This document shows, piece by piece, positions 61,877 through 64,000 of a DNA stretch of 64,000 nucleotides (the stretch's first letter is position 1; each line of letters starts with the position of its first letter). The notes below the pieces were generated by a model. The model was given only the letters and a program-made list of their open reading frames with translations, was not told where the DNA came from and made no database searches. The DNA comes from Aureispira sp964445645 (GTDB lineage: Bacteria > Bacteroidota > Bacteroidia > Chitinophagales > Saprospiraceae). Made by a program: the position numbers and the translations under genes. The stretch is from assembly GCA_964445645.1 (NCBI GenBank), contig CAYULH010000007.1:6513-70512 (forward strand), given 5' to 3'.

Positions 61877-62623
61877 ATGAATACATACGTAACAGGTGCT
61901 GTAACTACAGTACAAGAATACAAGCAGTATACCCCAGAAGATGCTCAGGTATGGAAAAGATTGTTTAATCGTCAAATGGAGATTTTACCTAGTATAGCGA
62001 ATTCAGAATATCTGGAAGGCGTGCAGACCATGGGATTTAATGCAGAGGAAATTCCCAATTTCAAAAAAATAAACACGCGTTTAGGTTCTTTAACAGGATG
62101 GAATGTAGTGCCAGTAAACGGCATTATTGCTCCTATAGATTTTTTTCCTTTACTAGCCCATAAAAAATTCCCCTCTACAACTTGGTTGCGTCCCATGCAC
62201 CAACTTGATTTCCTTCCCGAGCCTGATATGTTTCACGATGTTATGGGGCATCTTCCTTTATTATCCAATCAAGTATTTGCTGACTTTTTTCAACGAATAG
62301 GTGTTTTGGGCTGCCAATACCAACATGTTCCAAAAGCCACCGCCATGCTTGGATGCTTATATTGGTATGCCGTAGAGTTTGGATTAATTCAAGTAGAAAA
62401 TGATACCGTAAAAGTTTATGGTGCTGGAATACTTTCCTCGTATGGTGAACTACAATCAGCATTGAATAAGGAATCGGTCTATCTCCCTTTTGATGTACAA
62501 CGTATCTTGAACAGCTCCTATGATGATAGCCACATCCAACAGCAATACTTTGTTATTGAATCCTTTGAACAATTGTACAATTCTATGGATGAGGTGGAGC
62601 AACTACTAATTCATGTCAAATAA
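61877..62623 (+). CDS. phhA: Phenylalanine-4-hydroxylase (aromatic amino acid hydroxylase)
   Basis: The product has 248 residues, the size of bacterial single-domain enzymes without an ACT regulatory domain. It hydroxylates phenylalanine to tyrosine using tetrahydropterin and O2. The iron ligands His120 and His125 are in PDMFHDVMGHLPLL and Glu167 is in WYAVEFGL. TWLRPMHQLDFLPEPD is also family-typical. Aromatic amino acid hydroxylases cannot be told apart for Phe or Trp use by eye, so tryptophan hydroxylation is a minor possibility. An acetyltransferase and an O-methyltransferase gene follow within 23 and 12 bases. Confidence 0.94.
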   Translation: MNTYVTGAVTTVQEYKQYTPEDAQVWKRLFNRQMEILPSIANSEYLEGVQTMGFNAEEIPNFKKINTRLGSLTGWNVVPVNGIIAPIDFFPLLAHKKFPSTTWLRPMHQLDFLPEPDMFHDVMGHLPLLSNQVFADFFQRIGVLGCQYQHVPKATAMLGCLYWYAVEFGLIQVENDTVKVYGAGILSSYGELQSALNKESVYLPFDVQRILNSSYDDSHIQQQYFVIESFEQLYNSMDEVEQLLIHVK

Positions 62624-62646
62624 TACACCTTTAAATCATAATAATA

Positions 62647-63291
62647 ATGTCCCAACAATTTAAAATAATACAACTTAACGAACAGTATGCTTCGCAAGCG
62701 GTAACGGTTCTAACAAAAGGTTTTATGCAAGAACCCATGCAATCTGTATTGGATACCACATGGGATGATATTTCAGAATTTATGGAACAGGTGGTACAAC
62801 ATACCCTACCTACTGGACAATCAATTGTTGCTATTGACCTAGCGACTGATAAAGTAGTAGCAGTATCTGTAAATAAAGATTTATTAAAGGCACCTATTGG
62901 AGGGGATTTTGCTTTTTCGGATAGATTATTGCCGATTTTTGAATTATTGGATCAATTGGATAACCAATATCATCAACACTATACCGTCGCTCCCAACGAG
63001 GTGTTTCATTGTTTTATGATGGCAACCGATTCCGATTATCGCAACAAAGATATTTCTAGGCTATTTTTTAATCGTTGTGCAGCGATTGCACAGACGAATG
63101 GCTTTAAAACCATGTTAGCAGAAGCAACTGGAGAAATTTCTATGTATATTATAAATCAAAAATGTGGTTTTGAAAAGCTTTATTCTATCAAGTATGCCGA
63201 TTTTGAGTTCAACGGTACATATCCCTTCAAGGATTTGGGAAATGAAGCATGTTGTTATTTATTGCACCGCCCTGTACCAACTTCAACCTAA
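62647..63291 (+). CDS. GNAT-family N-acetyltransferase (arylalkylamine-type resemblance)
   Basis: The product has 214 residues, soluble. A GNAT fold is supported by the acetyl-CoA pyrophosphate-loop region (DSDYRNKDISRLFFNRCAAIAQTNGF) and the late MLAEATGEISMYIINQKCGFEKL. The overall length, the early FMQEPM and the spacing recall insect dopamine/arylalkylamine N-acetyltransferases more than ribosomal-protein enzymes. The canonical RGxGxA of the loop reads RNKDIS. It sits between phhA and an O-methyltransferase gene in one operon, so an aromatic amine substrate is an attractive inference but unproven. Confidence 0.8.
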   Translation: MSQQFKIIQLNEQYASQAVTVLTKGFMQEPMQSVLDTTWDDISEFMEQVVQHTLPTGQSIVAIDLATDKVVAVSVNKDLLKAPIGGDFAFSDRLLPIFELLDQLDNQYHQHYTVAPNEVFHCFMMATDSDYRNKDISRLFFNRCAAIAQTNGFKTMLAEATGEISMYIINQKCGFEKLYSIKYADFEFNGTYPFKDLGNEACCYLLHRPVPTST

Positions 63292-63303
63292 AATAAAATA
63301 AAT

Positions 63304-63942
63304 ATGGACTTTTTACCTAAAGAGATTTCTGCTTACGCAGAAGCACACACCAATACATTTCAATCCGATGTTTTAGAAGAACTTTCAGAGCACACCCAAC
63401 GCACAATGGTTCTTCCTCAGATGCTTTCCGGCTTTTTACAAGGTCAATTTCTAAGTTTTTTTAGCCGTATGGTCAAACCCCAATGTATCTTAGAAATTGG
63501 GACTTTTACAGGCTATTCAGCCATTTGCCTTGCAGAAGGTTTGCAAGATGGTGGTGTGCTGCATACCATTGACATCAATGAAGACCTAAAAGCCACCACC
63601 AATGAATTTATTAACAAAGCTGGTTTGAACGAAGTGGTACAATTTCATATTGGTGATGCAAGAGATATTATTCCAACCATCAATGAAACATTAGATTTGG
63701 TATTTATTGATGCAGACAAAACGAATTACTCTAATTATTTTGATCTAGTATTGCCCAAACTCAAAACAGGCGGCTACATCATAGCAGATAATGTATTATG
63801 GAGTGGTGAGGTGCTTCAAGCAGAAAAAGATGCAGATGCAACTGCTTTAAATTTGTTTAATAAAAAAGTACACAACGATGCACGTGTCAAAAATTTATTA
63901 CTACCTATTCGCGATGGCTTAATGCTTTTGGAGAAATTGTGA
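63304..63942 (+). CDS. SAM-dependent O-methyltransferase (catechol/caffeoyl-CoA type)
   Basis: The product has 212 residues. The class I Rossmann fold of the methyltransferase_3 family is shown by CILEIGTFTGYSAICLAEGL (motif I), VLHTIDINEDL, HIGDARDIIP, DLVFIDADKTNY (metal-binding Asp and catalytic Lys) and GGYIIADNVLWSGEV. These Mg-dependent enzymes methylate catechol-type hydroxyls. It is the third gene of the phhA operon, 12 bases after the acetyltransferase. The substrate is unknown. Confidence 0.94.
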   Translation: MDFLPKEISAYAEAHTNTFQSDVLEELSEHTQRTMVLPQMLSGFLQGQFLSFFSRMVKPQCILEIGTFTGYSAICLAEGLQDGGVLHTIDINEDLKATTNEFINKAGLNEVVQFHIGDARDIIPTINETLDLVFIDADKTNYSNYFDLVLPKLKTGGYIIADNVLWSGEVLQAEKDADATALNLFNKKVHNDARVKNLLLPIRDGLMLLEKL

Positions 63943-64000
63943 TAATGAAGTTGTTTAAATTTATTTGCATGAGCTCGCGTTGCTCGGTTAGCCTAATGTC

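Overview
The window looks like chromosomal DNA of a heterotrophic, gliding-type member of the phylum Bacteroidota, most likely a Saprospira/Aureispira-like lineage. This is an inference. It rests on moderately AT-rich DNA, start codons without Shine-Dalgarno sequences, promoter elements of the Bacteroidota type (TTG-20-TAnnTTTG, best seen upstream of recA), and families typical of the phylum (DUF4837, DUF4175, PD40/OmpA envelope proteins, DUF1800/DUF1501 pairs). No rRNA, tRNA, CRISPR array, insertion sequence or prophage was seen.

Layout. 1-4.3 kb: a PAS sensor protein cut by the window edge, a sigma-54-type response regulator and a small degenerate ATPase-like protein, with a structured RNA candidate between the last two. 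4.3-8.4 kb: a duplicated-domain lipoprotein and a DUF1800/DUF1501 pair. 8.4-12.3 kb: a frameshifted methyltransferase, a glycosyltransferase/sugar-transferase fusion, ybeY and an RsbW-like kinase. 12.4-21.1 kb: a large DUF4175 coiled-coil membrane protein, isoaspartyl peptidase, a CpcT/CpeT-like lipoprotein, citrate synthase and rmlA. 21.7-34.3 kb: envelope proteins (two tandem TPR-PD40-SPOR paralogues, a PD40-OmpA protein, a small beta-barrel) with recA, a DUF4837 lipoprotein and a DUF3137 membrane protein. 34.5-40 kb: PPK2 and a type-I-secretion-like set (TolC, HlyD, and an ABC half transporter with a degenerate ATPase domain). 40-43 kb: two paralogous small secreted proteins and a rhodanese lipoprotein. 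42.7-49 kb: rpiB, an enoyl-CoA isomerase, and a regulator divergent from the glyoxylate-shunt genes aceB-aceA. 49.2-58.4 kb: cystathionine beta-synthase, a lipoprotein, an RNA-like intergenic island, an FAH-family hydrolase, a two-component system and an unrecognised three-gene cassette ending in an OmpA-like protein. 58.9-64 kb: acyl-CoA dehydrogenase, small proteins, and a phenylalanine hydroxylase / acetyltransferase / O-methyltransferase operon.

How the genes work together. Citrate synthase, malate synthase, isocitrate lyase, acyl-CoA dehydrogenase and the enoyl-CoA isomerase fit growth on fatty acids or other C2-yielding substrates. The regulator next to aceB resembles the RamB/ScfR group and faces a palindromic operator. 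The envelope genes fit a cell with elaborate outer-membrane and secretion machinery.

The most interesting unexplained signals are: (i) a three-way-junction RNA ending in a U-run at about 3.62-3.74 kb; (ii) terminators and a minus-strand consensus promoter between two divergent genes at 51.5-52.1 kb, predicting an unannotated small RNA; (iii) an ABC transporter whose ATPase domain keeps only Walker A; (iv) a Phe/Leu-rich mini-ORF plus hairpin in front of phenylalanine hydroxylase; and (v) the cassette at 55.8-58.4 kb.
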